Assembly: GCF_000331005.1 (NCBI RefSeq)
Contig: NZ_AEJB01000361.1
Location: 620,001 to 684,000 of the forward strand
DNA: 64,000 nt
Source: Streptomyces turgidiscabies Car8
GTDB taxonomy: Bacteria; Actinomycetota; Actinomycetes; Streptomycetales; Streptomycetaceae
Direction of reading: 5' to 3'
Under the pieces are notes generated by a model. That model searched no databases and was not told where the DNA came from. It was given only the letters and a program-made list of their open reading frames with translations. This document shows, in pieces, positions 43,841 to 52,963 of this stretch (position 1 is the first letter of the stretch; each line of letters starts with the position of its first letter). Both the position numbers and the translations under genes were made by a program.

Positions 43841-44355
43841 GCACCTCCGGCACGCCCGCGGCGAACACGGCCAGGCCACCCATGGTGAAGATCTTCCGGG
43901 CCGCCAACAAGGTCGTACGGCCGCTGCTCGCCTCCCGCTTCCACAAGCCGCTGAGCGGGCGCCTGATGCTCCTCACGTACAAGGGGCACAGGACGGGTCG
44001 CGAATTCACGGTCCCCATCGGCTACTTCGACTGGGATCTCGGCACGGTGCTCGCCATGTCCTCCCAGCTCGGCTGGATCCCCAGCATGCGCGAAGGGTCC
44101 GCCGTCCGGCTGCGCATCCGGGGCCAGGACCACGCCGCTGTCCCGACGGTCGTCGAAGACCCTGAGGAAGTCGCCGCCCTGCTGGGTGAGTTCGGCCGGC
44201 GCAAAGGGCGCAAGGCCGCCAAGGGGCTGATGCTCGGCCTCCCGGGCGACCGGCAGCCCACCGACGACGAGCTGCGCACGGCCGCCGCCAAGACCCGCTT
44301 GGTCTGCTTCCGGATGGAGCCCGAGCGGCCGGGCCGGCAGCACTCGACCGGCTGA
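43837..44355 (+). CDS. Deazaflavin (F420)-dependent nitroreductase-family protein
   Basis: A 172-residue protein of the split-barrel DUF385/DDN family: LMLLTYKGHRTGREFTVPIG is the cofactor-binding core, followed by a helical C-terminus. Such enzymes use F420 to reduce quinones, nitro compounds or mycotoxins. GTG 43837 overlaps the SDR stop (GTGA). Together with the SDR and TetR it looks like a small inducible detoxification module. Confidence 0.85.
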   Translation: MSTSGTPAANTARPPMVKIFRAANKVVRPLLASRFHKPLSGRLMLLTYKGHRTGREFTVPIGYFDWDLGTVLAMSSQLGWIPSMREGSAVRLRIRGQDHAAVPTVVEDPEEVAALLGEFGRRKGRKAAKGLMLGLPGDRQPTDDELRTAAAKTRLVCFRMEPERPGRQHSTG

Positions 44356-44606
44356 TGCGGTCGACGGAGGCCCTTCTCGCCCGCAAGCACTCCAACTATG
44401 AGCGCCAGGAGTGGATCATCACCGAGGCCCTGGCCGACCGCTAGCCGGCCCCTGCACGGCAGCAGGCACTCCGGCTGGTCGCCATGGCCGGAGTCGGCAC
44501 ACTGCCCCTGGCCATCGAGATCTGGAGCAGCCTGGAACGCCGTGGGCCGCTGGCCGATCATCTGGACGAGGCTTTCGCGGCAGTGCGATCCGAGTTGATC
44601 CGGTGA
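44355..44606 (+). pseudogene. TetR C-terminal remnant with internal stop
   Basis: A continuous frame from ATG 44355 is interrupted by TAG at 44442 and ends at TGA 44604. The translated parts, RQEWIITEALADR then ALRLVAMAGVGTLPLAIEIW and LADHLDEAFAAVRSEL, resemble the ligand-binding end of TetR regulators. There is no HTH. It is a decayed fragment between the reductase gene and the IS element. Confidence 0.5.
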
Positions 44607-44647
44607 CTCGCCGACTGCGCCGGACCCGCGGCTCGCACTCCGGCTAG

Positions 44648-45740
44648 GGCCAAGTTCTGAGTTGAGGTCACGGGAGGGCTGGAAGGCTACGTAACCAGAG
44701 GATGGACCCGCGCAGGTGGAGTCCTGCGGCGTAGCTCTCGGGTGTCTTGTCATAGCGGGTGGCCAGCCCCCGCCATTCCTTGAACTTGTTGATGGCGCGC
44801 TCGACTGTGTTGCGATCTTTGTACAGCGTGGCGTCATGGCTGACAGGGCGGCCGCCGGAGCGTCCCTTCTTCTTGCGGTTGGCGGCCTGGTCGGTCTTTT
44901 CCGGGATCACCGCCTTGATGTTGCGTCTGCGCAGGTGGGCGCGGTTGGCACGGGAGGAGTACGCCTTGTCGCCGACCGCTGCGTCCGGCCGGGTCCTGGG
45001 GCGGCCGAGGGGACCGCGCACCTTGATCTTCTTGAGGACCGGGATGAAGCGCGGGCTGTCCGCGGCCTGCCCGGGGGTGAGGATGATGGACAGCGGGCGG
45101 CAGCGCCGCTCGACGGCGAGGTGGACCTTGCTGGTGAGCCCGCCCCGGGAGCGGCCCAGTTCGGCGGCCCGTAGTCGGGCCCTGCGGCGTCGGTGCACGG
45201 CGCGGCGCTGTTCCCGCTCGGGATCCTCCCTGTTCGCGGACCCCTCGCCTGCGGCGTCGTTTTGCCCCTTTGCCGCAGCCCCTTTTCCTCCGCCACGGCC
45301 TTCTCCAAGTCCTCAAGGAGCTCCGGGGCGACGACCATGCCCGCCGCGTGGTGATGCGCGCGGGCAACGGTCGAGTCCACGCTGACCAGGCTGAGATCGA
45401 CGTCGTCGCGGGCCGCCGCCTCGGCGATCATCGCTTCCATGAGGGTCTGGAAGACTTCGTCACGCGCCCACGTCCGGAACCGGTCATAGATCGTCGACCA
45501 GGAGCCGTAGCTCTCCGGCACATCCCGCCAGGTGCTGCCGGTACGGAACCGCCACATCACCGCGTTGAAGTAGCTGCGCAGGTCAGGAATCGGTCCGAAC
45601 GCCCCCAGCGGCAGGTGCGGCTCGATCAACTCCCACTCGGCATCGGTCAGATCACCACGAGTCACGCGACCGGTCTACCGCAGCCAGCACCCTCCTGAAG
45701 CGGGAATGACCGATCCCGTGATCTCAACTCAGAACATGCC
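44648..45740 (-). mobile_element. Complete IS5-type insertion sequence
   Basis: The ends are imperfect inverted repeats sharing TTCTGAGTTGAG and TCACGGGA (left GGCCAAGTTCTGAGTTGAGG; right, reversed, GGCATGTTCTGAGTTGAGAT). The element is flanked by CTAG on both sides (44644-44647 and 45741-45744), the short target duplication expected of IS5-group elements. It is 1093 bp long and carries one frameshifted transposase gene. A truncated copy lies at 42047. Confidence 0.88.
44668..45665 (-). CDS. IS5-family transposase in two frames
   Basis: DDE transposase. The upstream frame starts at 45665 (DLTDAEWELIEPHLP, then VDSTVARAHHHAAG carrying the first catalytic Asp). The downstream frame covers about 45198-44668 (ELGRSRGGLTSKVHLAVE, GDKAYSSRANR with the second Asp, RNTVERAINKFKEWRGLATR with the Glu). 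The two halves must be joined by a frameshift near 45200-45250, as is usual in this IS group through programmed frameshifting; a true inactivating mutation is also possible. All three acidic residues are present. Confidence 0.85.
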
Positions 45741-45837
45741 CTAGAACGCACACACCAGAAAACGCGGACGTCCTTTCGCCTTACGATGACGCCGCGCGCT
45801 GATCCACCAGGGACGACGGGACTTCCCAATGCTGATG

Positions 45838-47055
45838 TCAACCCGCAGCTGCAACTAGAAGTGGCGCCTGATAGCACGCTCCGTCACGGATCATCGCCCA
45901 CAGAACGTTGACGCGACGACGAGCCAGGGCAAGCAAAGCCTGCTTGTGGCCTTTCCCTTCTCGCCGCTTGCGTTGGTAGTACACCTTGGAGTCAGGACAG
46001 GACTTGAGGCTGGCCATCGCCGACAAGTACATGGTCCGGAGCAGACCGCGGTGATAGCGGCGGGGTCTGCGCAGGTTGCCGCTGACACGGCCCGAGTCTC
46101 GGGGCTGCGGGGCGAGACCCGCGAAGCCGGCCAGGCGGTCGGCACTGCCGAAGGCGTCCATGTCGCCGCCCGTTGCGGCGATGAACTCCGCGCCGAGCCT
46201 GGTGCCCATGCCGGGCAGGCTGCGGATCACGCCGGCCAGCGGATGTTCATGAAACCGGGCTTCGATGAGGGCGTCGAGTTCCGCAATCTCTTCTTCGAGG
46301 GCCATCACTGCCCTTGAGAGGCGAACCACCATCGCGGCGGCCAGCGTCTCGCCGGGCAGCGCGGCGTGTTGAGCCTGGGCGGCTTCCGCCACGGCGTGAG
46401 CCAGTGCGGCAGCACCTTTAACTTTGCGGTTCTTGAGCCAGGTCTCGATCCGCTTCGCGCCTGCTCGCCTGATTGCGGCCGGAGTCTGGTATCCCGTCAG
46501 CAGCATCACCGGACCTTTGTTGGTCAAATCCAGTGCCCGCTCCAACGCAGGGAAGATCTCCAGCAGTTGGGCGCGGAGCCGGTTGATCTGACGGGTGCGA
46601 TCGAAGACGAGGTCCAGACGTCTGGTCGTCAGCGTGCGCAGGTCGATGGCGATCTCGTCGCCGGGCCTGAGCAGTCCCAGGTCCCGGCGGATGCGTGCCT
46701 GGTCGGCGATGACGAAGGCGTCCTTCGCGTCGGTCTTTCCCTCGCCGCGGTAGGTTGCCGCGGCCCGGTGCACCGCCAGGCCGGTGAGGTAGGCGACAGA
46801 CTGGCCATGAGCGGTGAGCAGACCGATCAGCAGGGCAGCACCGCCATGGTTAAGGTCGACGGCCCACAACACGTCATCGGATTTCTCCAACACGTCGCCG
46901 ATCAGTGTCAGCAGTTCGGTCTCATCATTTCGGATCCGGCGGGACAACAGCCTTTTGCCCTCCGCGTTGATCGCCACGGCGTAGTGATGTGTCTTGCCGA
47001 TGTCCACACCGGCCCAGATGTCGGGCACGTTCCCCTCCGCCAACTCGTCGCACAT
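45838..47055 (-). CDS. IS110-family transposase
   Basis: A 405-residue DEDD transposase. The N-terminal RuvC-like domain has WAGVDIGKTHHYAVAI (first Asp), WAVDLNHGGAALLI and GEGKTDAKDAFVIAD (late acidic pair); the C-terminal Transposase_20 domain has IRSLPGMGTRLGAEFIAATG and the Ser region around DRLAGFAGLAPQPRDSG. IS110 elements leave no long inverted repeats, and I could not define the ends. It lies 93 bp from the IS5 target duplication and may use a bridge RNA from its flank. Confidence 0.93.
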   Translation of the reverse strand: MCDELAEGNVPDIWAGVDIGKTHHYAVAINAEGKRLLSRRIRNDETELLTLIGDVLEKSDDVLWAVDLNHGGAALLIGLLTAHGQSVAYLTGLAVHRAAATYRGEGKTDAKDAFVIADQARIRRDLGLLRPGDEIAIDLRTLTTRRLDLVFDRTRQINRLRAQLLEIFPALERALDLTNKGPVMLLTGYQTPAAIRRAGAKRIETWLKNRKVKGAAALAHAVAEAAQAQHAALPGETLAAAMVVRLSRAVMALEEEIAELDALIEARFHEHPLAGVIRSLPGMGTRLGAEFIAATGGDMDAFGSADRLAGFAGLAPQPRDSGRVSGNLRRPRRYHRGLLRTMYLSAMASLKSCPDSKVYYQRKRREGKGHKQALLALARRRVNVLWAMIRDGACYQAPLLVAAAG

Positions 47056-47371
47056 GGAACCCGCAGACGACCTCGCCGGCGTTGTCCTACAGCAGCGATC
47101 AAGTCGCGTATCCCAATTGGCGGTCGGGTCGTCGTGGGGCTTCGGGCGGCCAAGTCCCGTAAGCCATCTCGCGGCTCAACCTTTACAGCCATACCCGAAG
47201 CCCCCGGGCCCTCCGATCCTACGAACGACCAGAGCAGGCCCACGTCAAGAAGGTAGGACAGCCCTTAGCCTCGTTTCGGTGCATATCGGAAACAGGGCGC
47301 CAGGACGCGAGCCGGCGCCCGATCGAAGGCTCGAGCCAGGTTCCGAGTACCCCTCAGCCACCAGTCCCACG
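47056..47371. other. IS110 flank, no gene recognised
   Basis: These 316 bp upstream of the IS110 transposase probably include the left non-coding end of the element, where a structured bridge RNA would lie in this family. The frame that runs through it into the downstream membrane-protein gene has no conserved sequence here and is probably not coding. Confidence 0.4.
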
Positions 47372-49036
47372 GTGGAGAACGCTCCCGCCGTGTACGGGAG
47401 TGGAAGGGCGGGCAGCGAGGCCGGCCACAGAGGCGGGCCCTGCAACCCGGCCGCGCCCGAGCCCTCCATCTTCAGGTGGCGCGTGCCTCTTGCCGCAACC
47501 GCGGTCGCCGTCCCCCTCTACGTTCTGTGGGCGGCGTTCCTCGCTACCGGAGGAGGCGATCTCGCGGCTCAACTCGCGTGGACCGGGTTCATGGCGCGCC
47601 ACCCTGGATCCGCATACAACCTGTCGTGGTACGGCGGCATACACATCTTCAACTACAGCCTTCTCGCCCCGGTGGCGATGGCGACGTTCGGTGTCAGGAC
47701 GGTGTCCGTGGCCGCCGGACTCGCCGGGACCTGGGCTCTGGCGTCCCTGCTCGTCCGGGCGAAAGTCCGGGGCGCGCTATGGTCCGCACTGCTGGGAGCA
47801 CTGGCTGTGTGGTGCAACGTGGCGTCCGGACGGAGCACGTTCACGCTGGGCACGGCCGTCGGGCTGCTGGCGCTTCTCGCACTCCAGTTCTCCCACAGAC
47901 GGGTTGCCACCGTGACGTGCGCGGTGCTGGCCGCTCTCAGCGCGTGTACAAGTCCGGTCGCCGGAGCCTTCCTCACTGTGGCCGGTGCCGCGTATCTGCT
48001 GGACCGGCAGTGGGCGAAGGCCGCCTCACTCATCGCTCCGCCCGTCCTGCTGACCGGCGCGGTCACCCTGATGTTCCCTTTCACCGGCGAGCAACCCATG
48101 TCCAGGGACAAGCTGTGGATTCCGCTGATCCTCTGCGCGGCCCTGGGGTGGGCAGCGCCTCGCGGCTGGCGCCTCGTGCGCTACAGCGCGGTCGCCTACG
48201 CCATCGGCGTCCTCGTGACTTTCTCCCTCGCGTCGCCGATGGGTGCGAACGTCGACCGGCTGGCCATGCTCACCGGGCCCCCTGTTCTCTTCGCGGCGTT
48301 GTTGACCCGCTTCCCGATCCGCGCGCCGCGTCACGCCCTCCCGCACGCAGCACTTGCGACCATGCTGGTCACCTGCGCAGGCTGGATGATCAGTAACACA
48401 TACGACGATGCGGCTGCCTCCCGCCCCTTGCCGTCATGGGCCGAAAGCACCGACGGCGTGATCGCCGCGCTCGACCGGCTGCACGCGGACCGCACTCGCG
48501 TCGAGGTCGTCCCCACCCGTACCCACCGCGAGGCATACCTTCTCGCCCCGCACGTCAATATGGCACGCGGCTGGAACCGTCAGCTCGACGTCGAGCGTGG
48601 TCGCCTCTTCTACGACGGCACATTCAGTGCCACGAAGTACCGCGCATGGCTGGATCGTTGGGCAGTGGGCCTGGTCGTCCTGCCTCTCGGTCAACCCGAC
48701 GGCGCCGGCCTCAGCGAAGCCAGCCTCGTCAAGCACCCACCAGGGTGGCTCAAGCCCGTATGGCGAGACAACGGCTGGGCCGTCTACCGCTTGCAGGAAC
48801 CCGAACCACTGGTGTCCGCTCCGGCAACCGCCCTCCGCAAAGACGAAGCAAGCCTCGTCGTACACATGCCCTCGCCAGGGTCAACAATCGTACGGATCGC
48901 CTACTCTCCCTGGCTCAACGCACCAGGCGCATGTATCGAACACACTGGTGTCTGGACTCGGCTCAAGGCCCCCAGACGAGGCGACTACCAACTCGGATCG
49001 GCCTATCGCCTCCCGAGATCGGACGGCTGCGGCTGA
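47372..49036 (+). CDS. Large polytopic membrane protein, glycosyltransferase-like topology
   Basis: Up to 554 residues from GTG 47372 (GTG 47390 is as likely). After a hydrophilic lead, eleven or so membrane spans cover about 35-370, then an external C-terminal domain (about 375-554). HPGSAYNLSWYGGIHIFNYS in the first external loop and the overall layout resemble actinobacterial GT-C-like proteins, but I see no certain catalytic motif. The open frame reaches back to 46994 without conserved sequence. It stands alone next to IS110. Confidence 0.65.
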   Translation: MENAPAVYGSGRAGSEAGHRGGPCNPAAPEPSIFRWRVPLAATAVAVPLYVLWAAFLATGGGDLAAQLAWTGFMARHPGSAYNLSWYGGIHIFNYSLLAPVAMATFGVRTVSVAAGLAGTWALASLLVRAKVRGALWSALLGALAVWCNVASGRSTFTLGTAVGLLALLALQFSHRRVATVTCAVLAALSACTSPVAGAFLTVAGAAYLLDRQWAKAASLIAPPVLLTGAVTLMFPFTGEQPMSRDKLWIPLILCAALGWAAPRGWRLVRYSAVAYAIGVLVTFSLASPMGANVDRLAMLTGPPVLFAALLTRFPIRAPRHALPHAALATMLVTCAGWMISNTYDDAAASRPLPSWAESTDGVIAALDRLHADRTRVEVVPTRTHREAYLLAPHVNMARGWNRQLDVERGRLFYDGTFSATKYRAWLDRWAVGLVVLPLGQPDGAGLSEASLVKHPPGWLKPVWRDNGWAVYRLQEPEPLVSAPATALRKDEASLVVHMPSPGSTIVRIAYSPWLNAPGACIEHTGVWTRLKAPRRGDYQLGSAYRLPRSDGCG

Positions 49037-49177
49037 ACATCGGGGCGGTACGCACACCGGGGCAGAGCCCACACCTTGCCTCGATCGAATCACGTGTCAT
49101 GACTGCTGAGACGCCTTGGGAGCACGCGGGATCAGGCTGGACACCGACCCGGGCAGCGGGCTCCTAAGGTGGGAGAC

Positions 49178-49999
49178 GTGACTTCGAGCGCGGCGTCTCT
49201 GCTACCGGTCAACATATCCCTGGGTGTCCTGCTCACCGTGCTGCTCCTGGTGGCGGCGGCGGTCGCGGGCTGGTTCCGTCTCGACCCTCACCCGTACAAG
49301 AACAGGGCGCGGGAGATCCTCGTCGCCGGGTTCCGTGCCGCCGTCCAGCTCGCCGTGGTCTCGGTGGTCATTGCCTGGGCCGTCAAGTCCGTGCTGGGGC
49401 TGTTGGCGTTCCTCGTCATGATGTTCACGGTGGCGGTGCGTACGGCCGGCCGGAGAATCACCAGCAATCACACCTGGTGGCTGACGGCCGCCCCGATCGC
49501 CTCCGGCGTGCTCCCGGTCGTCGCGGCGCTCCTGCTGACAGGACTCGTCCCCGTGAAGGGCATCGCCCTGATCCCGATCACCGGCCAGCTCATCGGCGGC
49601 GCGCTCACCGTGACCGTACTGGCCGGACGGCGCGCCCTGGACGAGCTGACCCAGCGCCACGGCGAGGTGGAAGCCGCGATGGCACTGGGCTTCCCGGACC
49701 GGGACGCACGGATGGAGATCGCGCGCCCCGCGGCCTCCGACGCACTCCTGCCCGGCCTCGACCAGACCCGCACCGTCGGGCTGGTCACGCTCCCCGGCGC
49801 GTTCGTCGGCATGCTCCTGGGAGGTGCCGGCCCCGTCATGGCCGGAGCGGTGCAGTTGTTCGTCCTGATCGCGCTCATGGCCGTGCAGTCCGTCGCGGTC
49901 GCGGTGACGCTCGAACTCGTCGCCCGTCACCACCTGCACCGCCCGGGCCCGGGCACCGCGCCGACCGGCCCGCCACGCAAGATCAGACCGCCGACGTGA
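49178..49999 (+). CDS. FetB/UPF0014-type ABC permease
   Basis: A 273-residue membrane protein with seven spans and the family signatures REILVAGFRAAVQLAVVSVV, GMLLGGAGPVMAGAVQLFVL and ALGFPDRDA. In Escherichia coli the FetAB pair exports iron or guards against oxidative stress. No FetA-type ATPase lies next to it here, which is unusual. GTG 49178 follows GGTGGGAG and is preferred over GTG 49169. Confidence 0.85.
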   Translation: MTSSAASLLPVNISLGVLLTVLLLVAAAVAGWFRLDPHPYKNRAREILVAGFRAAVQLAVVSVVIAWAVKSVLGLLAFLVMMFTVAVRTAGRRITSNHTWWLTAAPIASGVLPVVAALLLTGLVPVKGIALIPITGQLIGGALTVTVLAGRRALDELTQRHGEVEAAMALGFPDRDARMEIARPAASDALLPGLDQTRTVGLVTLPGAFVGMLLGGAGPVMAGAVQLFVLIALMAVQSVAVAVTLELVARHHLHRPGPGTAPTGPPRKIRPPT

Positions 50000-50056
50000 G
50001 TAGTCCTGTCGGGCCGTGTTTCCCGAGCGCATCAGTGGCAGCGGGGCGGGGTCTGC

Positions 50057-50434
50057 TCACCTGATGGACGACGTGGTCCTGCTGACCCACTGGGACAGCG
50101 TGATCTGCATGGTCACGGCCGAAGGGTCTGGCCTGCCGCGACGGGGCGAGGCGTGGCGGCGATCGGCGTGGGTGGCCGCGCACGCCCGCGTGTGTCGGCC
50201 TCTGTCACACGCCAGGGCGTCGCGCAGCAGGGACAGGTGCGCGGGCACGGATGCGCGGCAGTCGTGTGTGTCCCGGCATGTGTCGCAGGTTGCCAGGTGA
50301 GCCCGCACCGCGCTCGCCTCCTCGGGGGCGGGCGTCTTGAGCGCGTGGCCGCACAGTAGTTCACGGACCGTGCGGCATTCCTCGATGGCCGTCTTCTCGC
50401 CGGACTTCTCGGTCAGGCAGTGGGCTTCTGTCAT
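50057..50434 (-). CDS. Small zinc-finger anti-sigma-like protein
   Basis: A 125-residue protein. The segment CRTVRELLCGHALKTPAPEE followed by HLATCDTCRDTHDC forms a His-Cys-Cys zinc-binding anti-sigma (zf-HC2-like) motif. The C-terminal third is basic and shows no membrane span. ATG 50434 has GGAGG 7 bases upstream, an excellent site. No sigma-factor gene is adjacent, so it may act on a distant sigma factor. It lies just beyond the two-component system, on the same strand. Confidence 0.6.
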   Translation of the reverse strand: MTEAHCLTEKSGEKTAIEECRTVRELLCGHALKTPAPEEASAVRAHLATCDTCRDTHDCRASVPAHLSLLRDALACDRGRHTRACAATHADRRHASPRRGRPDPSAVTMQITLSQWVSRTTSSIR

Positions 50435-50573
50435 GGCGAAACCTCCGTTCCAGGTCTCACCCTCGCCCACGAAGGGCCGTCGGCGCGTCGTCCCCGCGCA
50501 GCGATTTTTGGCTACCACGGTCGCGGTACATATCCCGTCGGCCTACTGCCGGGGTGAACAGCGGAACATCGCC

Positions 50574-51269
50574 CTATGCGGGCACCTGCGGGTGCCTTGG
50601 TTCGGACGCCGAGCTGACCAGCCCGCACTGGTAGGCGATGACCACGAGCTGGGCACGGTCACGCACTGCCAGCTTGCTCATGGCCCGGTTGATGTGGGTC
50701 TTGGCGGTCAGCGGGCTGACGAACAGGCGGTGGGCGATCTCGTTGTTGGTCAGGCCCAGCGCCACGAGGGTCGTGACGTCGCGTTCCCGCGGCGTCAAGC
50801 ACTCCAGCCGCGCGTGTACGGCTGCTGGGCATGGATCCGGCTGGGCCAGAAATCGCGTGATCAACGCTCGGGTCGCCGACGGGGACAGCAGCGCCTCGCC
50901 GTCCGCGACGGTGCGGACGGCATCGAGAAGCTCCTCTGGTCGCGCGCCCTTGCCGAGAAAGCCGCTCGCACCCGCGCGCAGGGCCTCGGCGACGTGCTCG
51001 TCATCCTCGAAGGTGGTCAGGACGAGCACCCTCACGCCTGCGAGGTCTTCGGATTCCTTGATGAGACGTGTCGCCTCGATGCCGTCCATCTCCGGCATGC
51101 GGATGTCCATCAGAACCACATCCGGTCGCTCCGCGGCGGCCAACTCGACCGCCTCGCGTCCGTTGGACGCCTCGGCCACGGTCTCCATGTCATCCGTGGC
51201 GTCGAACAGCATGCGGAACGTGCCCCGCAACAGGGCCTGGTCATCGGCAAGCAGTAGACGAATCGTCAT
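50574..51269 (-). CDS. NarL/FixJ-family response regulator
   Basis: A 231-residue regulator. The receiver has LLADDQ, phospho-acceptor in VVLMDIRMPEMDG and a Lys in FLGKGAR; the LuxR-type HTH has LTPRERDVTTLVALGLTNNE. ATG 51269 has GGAGAAATGGGC before it, giving better spacing than ATG 51275. It overlaps the kinase gene by 29 bp. Confidence 0.92.
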   Translation of the reverse strand: MTIRLLLADDQALLRGTFRMLFDATDDMETVAEASNGREAVELAAAERPDVVLMDIRMPEMDGIEATRLIKESEDLAGVRVLVLTTFEDDEHVAEALRAGASGFLGKGARPEELLDAVRTVADGEALLSPSATRALITRFLAQPDPCPAAVHARLECLTPRERDVTTLVALGLTNNEIAHRLFVSPLTAKTHINRAMSKLAVRDRAQLVVIAYQCGLVSSASEPRHPQVPA

Positions 51270-52479
51270 GCCCATTTCTCCGATCCCGCTCCGGGCCGGG
51301 GCAGCCGGCGCGCAGCGGCAGTTCGGCGGTCACGGTGAAGCCGCCCTCAGCGCGGGGCCCCGCATACAGCCTGCCCCCGATGGTGGCAGCCCGCTCGCGC
51401 ATCCCGATCAGCCCGTGACCGGCCCCAGGGCGAGCAAGGTGCGGTCGGGCGGACCCGTCGTCCTCCACGGTGATCGTCAGCCGTCCACGTTGGTAGTGCA
51501 GGAACAACCGGGCGCGGTCGGCTCCGGCGTGCTTGCGCACGTTGGTCAGGGACTCCTGCACGATGCGGTACGCGGCCAGGTCGGCCGCCGGCTCCAGTGG
51601 TTCGGCCGTGCCGCGCCGGGCGTGGCTCACGGCCAGCCCGGCGCGCTCGAACGACGCCAGCAGGGCCGGTACCTGCGCGAGGCCCGGCATCGGGTCGCGA
51701 GACGCGACCGGGTCGTCGGACTGCCGGAGCAGGCCCACGGTCACCCGCAGTTCGTCCAGCGCGGAGCGGCTTGTGTCCCGGATGTCCTCCAGAGCCGTGA
51801 GGATTTGTTCCGGTCGCTGGTCCACCAGATGGACGGCGACGCCTGCCTGAGCGTTGATCAAGGCGATGTGGTGCGCGACGATGTCGTGCAGGTCACGTGC
51901 GATGCGGACGCGTTCGGCCGCCACACGCTGCTGTGCCTCCTGCTCACGAGTGCGCTCCGCGTGCTCAGCCCGTTCCTCCACGGCCGCCACATAGGCGCGG
52001 CGTGAACGCACCCCGTCCCCGACGGCGGCCGGCAGAGCTGTCCAAGCCAGCATCGCGGCCTTCTCCGGGTCCAGCCACGACGCCGGCGCGCCCAACACGG
52101 CGGCGCTGACCAGGACGGCGGCCGAGACAGCTGCCACGGTCCAGGCGGTACGCCGGTTGGTCCGTACGGCCACGTTGTAGACAGACAACAGAACCGGGCT
52201 TGTCACCAGCGGGCTGTCTCGAACCCCGAGCAGTTGAAAGACCACCCCACAGCCAATGGTGACGGCCAGTACGCCGAACGGGTGGCGATGCCGCCACACC
52301 AACGCGGAGCAGCCGACGGCTGCCAGAGCCACGGTGGGCCACCGCACCACGAACTGGTGCTGGTGCGGTTGGACCGAGGCAGCCACGACTGACAGCCCGA
52401 ACAGCACGGCCGAGCCCAACGCGTCCAAGGCGCGGATCCGACCTTGCGCTCCCCGTCCCCAACTGTTGATCACCGCCAT
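51241..52479 (-). CDS. Sensor histidine kinase, HisKA_3 type
   Basis: A 412-residue kinase. About five membrane spans lie at residues 20-150 (including VRWPTVALAAVGCSALVW and AAVSAAVLVSAAVL). The HisKA_3 phospho-His is in ARDLHDIVAHHIALI; HATPase has NVRKHAG and GHGLIGMRERA. The 3' end overlaps the regulator gene. A 21-bp tandem duplication sits just upstream of its start at 52491-52532. Confidence 0.92.
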   Translation of the reverse strand: MAVINSWGRGAQGRIRALDALGSAVLFGLSVVAASVQPHQHQFVVRWPTVALAAVGCSALVWRHRHPFGVLAVTIGCGVVFQLLGVRDSPLVTSPVLLSVYNVAVRTNRRTAWTVAAVSAAVLVSAAVLGAPASWLDPEKAAMLAWTALPAAVGDGVRSRRAYVAAVEERAEHAERTREQEAQQRVAAERVRIARDLHDIVAHHIALINAQAGVAVHLVDQRPEQILTALEDIRDTSRSALDELRVTVGLLRQSDDPVASRDPMPGLAQVPALLASFERAGLAVSHARRGTAEPLEPAADLAAYRIVQESLTNVRKHAGADRARLFLHYQRGRLTITVEDDGSARPHLARPGAGHGLIGMRERAATIGGRLYAGPRAEGGFTVTAELPLRAGCPGPERDRRNGHDDSSTACR

Positions 52480-52490
52480 ATCACCACCGT

Positions 52491-52532
52491 AGTTTCGACG
52501 GCCGGATCAGGAGTTTCGACGGCCGGATCAGG
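52491..52532. repeat. 21-bp exact tandem duplication upstream of kinase gene
   Basis: Two adjacent identical copies (52491-52511 and 52512-52532) that contain GTTTCGACGGCCGGATCAGG. They lie 12 bp upstream of the kinase start at 52479, so they fall in its leader or promoter. The cause may be replication slippage or a doubled regulator site. Confidence 0.9.
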
Positions 52533-52681
52533 CATCGTCTCGCCACGACACGGGGCACGCGGCGCGAGGGCGGCGCGAGGGGCATTCCTGGTCCCGCGTC
52601 TTCTGGTCGGCGCCGAGGCCGGGGCAGCTCTGACCGCCGACCGATCGGGTCCGGGGGCCGCGCGCATCCCCCAGAGCGGAA

Positions 52682-52939
52682 CTACGCAAGGCGGGCGAAC
52701 TGGAGAGCGAGGTCCGCGGCGCGCTGTGGGCCGCCGCTCAGCCCTTGACGCCTGCCGAGACCCAGGCGGAGATCGGCGGCGGACCCGCCCACAACACCGT
52801 GCACACCATTCTCAGGCGCCTGTACGACAAGGGATTGGTGCTGCGCGACGCGGAAGGACGGCGGGGTGGGTACCGGCCCGCCAAGCACGCCGCCGAACTG
52901 ACCGCCAAGGCCATGCACGCGGCGCTCTACCGCGGCCCC
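52682..52939 (+). pseudogene. BlaI-family remnant (copy 3)
   Basis: The frame shows GELESEVRGALWAAAQPLTPA and HNTVHTILRRLYDKGLVL, a full BlaI winged-helix domain, then AELTAKAMHAALYRG. There is no clear start, and the dimerisation region after about 52930 is lost or frameshifted (SIS-like residues in another frame). It ends next to a truncated COG4705 gene. It is probably inactive. Confidence 0.7.
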
Positions 52940-52963
52940 GCCCCGAGGCCGGCATCGTGTCGA

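Noticed and set aside
44668..45665. IS5 transposase as a pseudogene because of the frame change
   Set aside because: All three catalytic residues survive and this IS group often joins two frames by programmed frameshifting, so loss of function is not established.
46994..47371. N-terminal extension of the membrane protein into the IS110 flank
   Set aside because: The extension is low complexity, overlaps the start of the IS110 transposase gene on the other strand, and the conserved membrane part begins much later.
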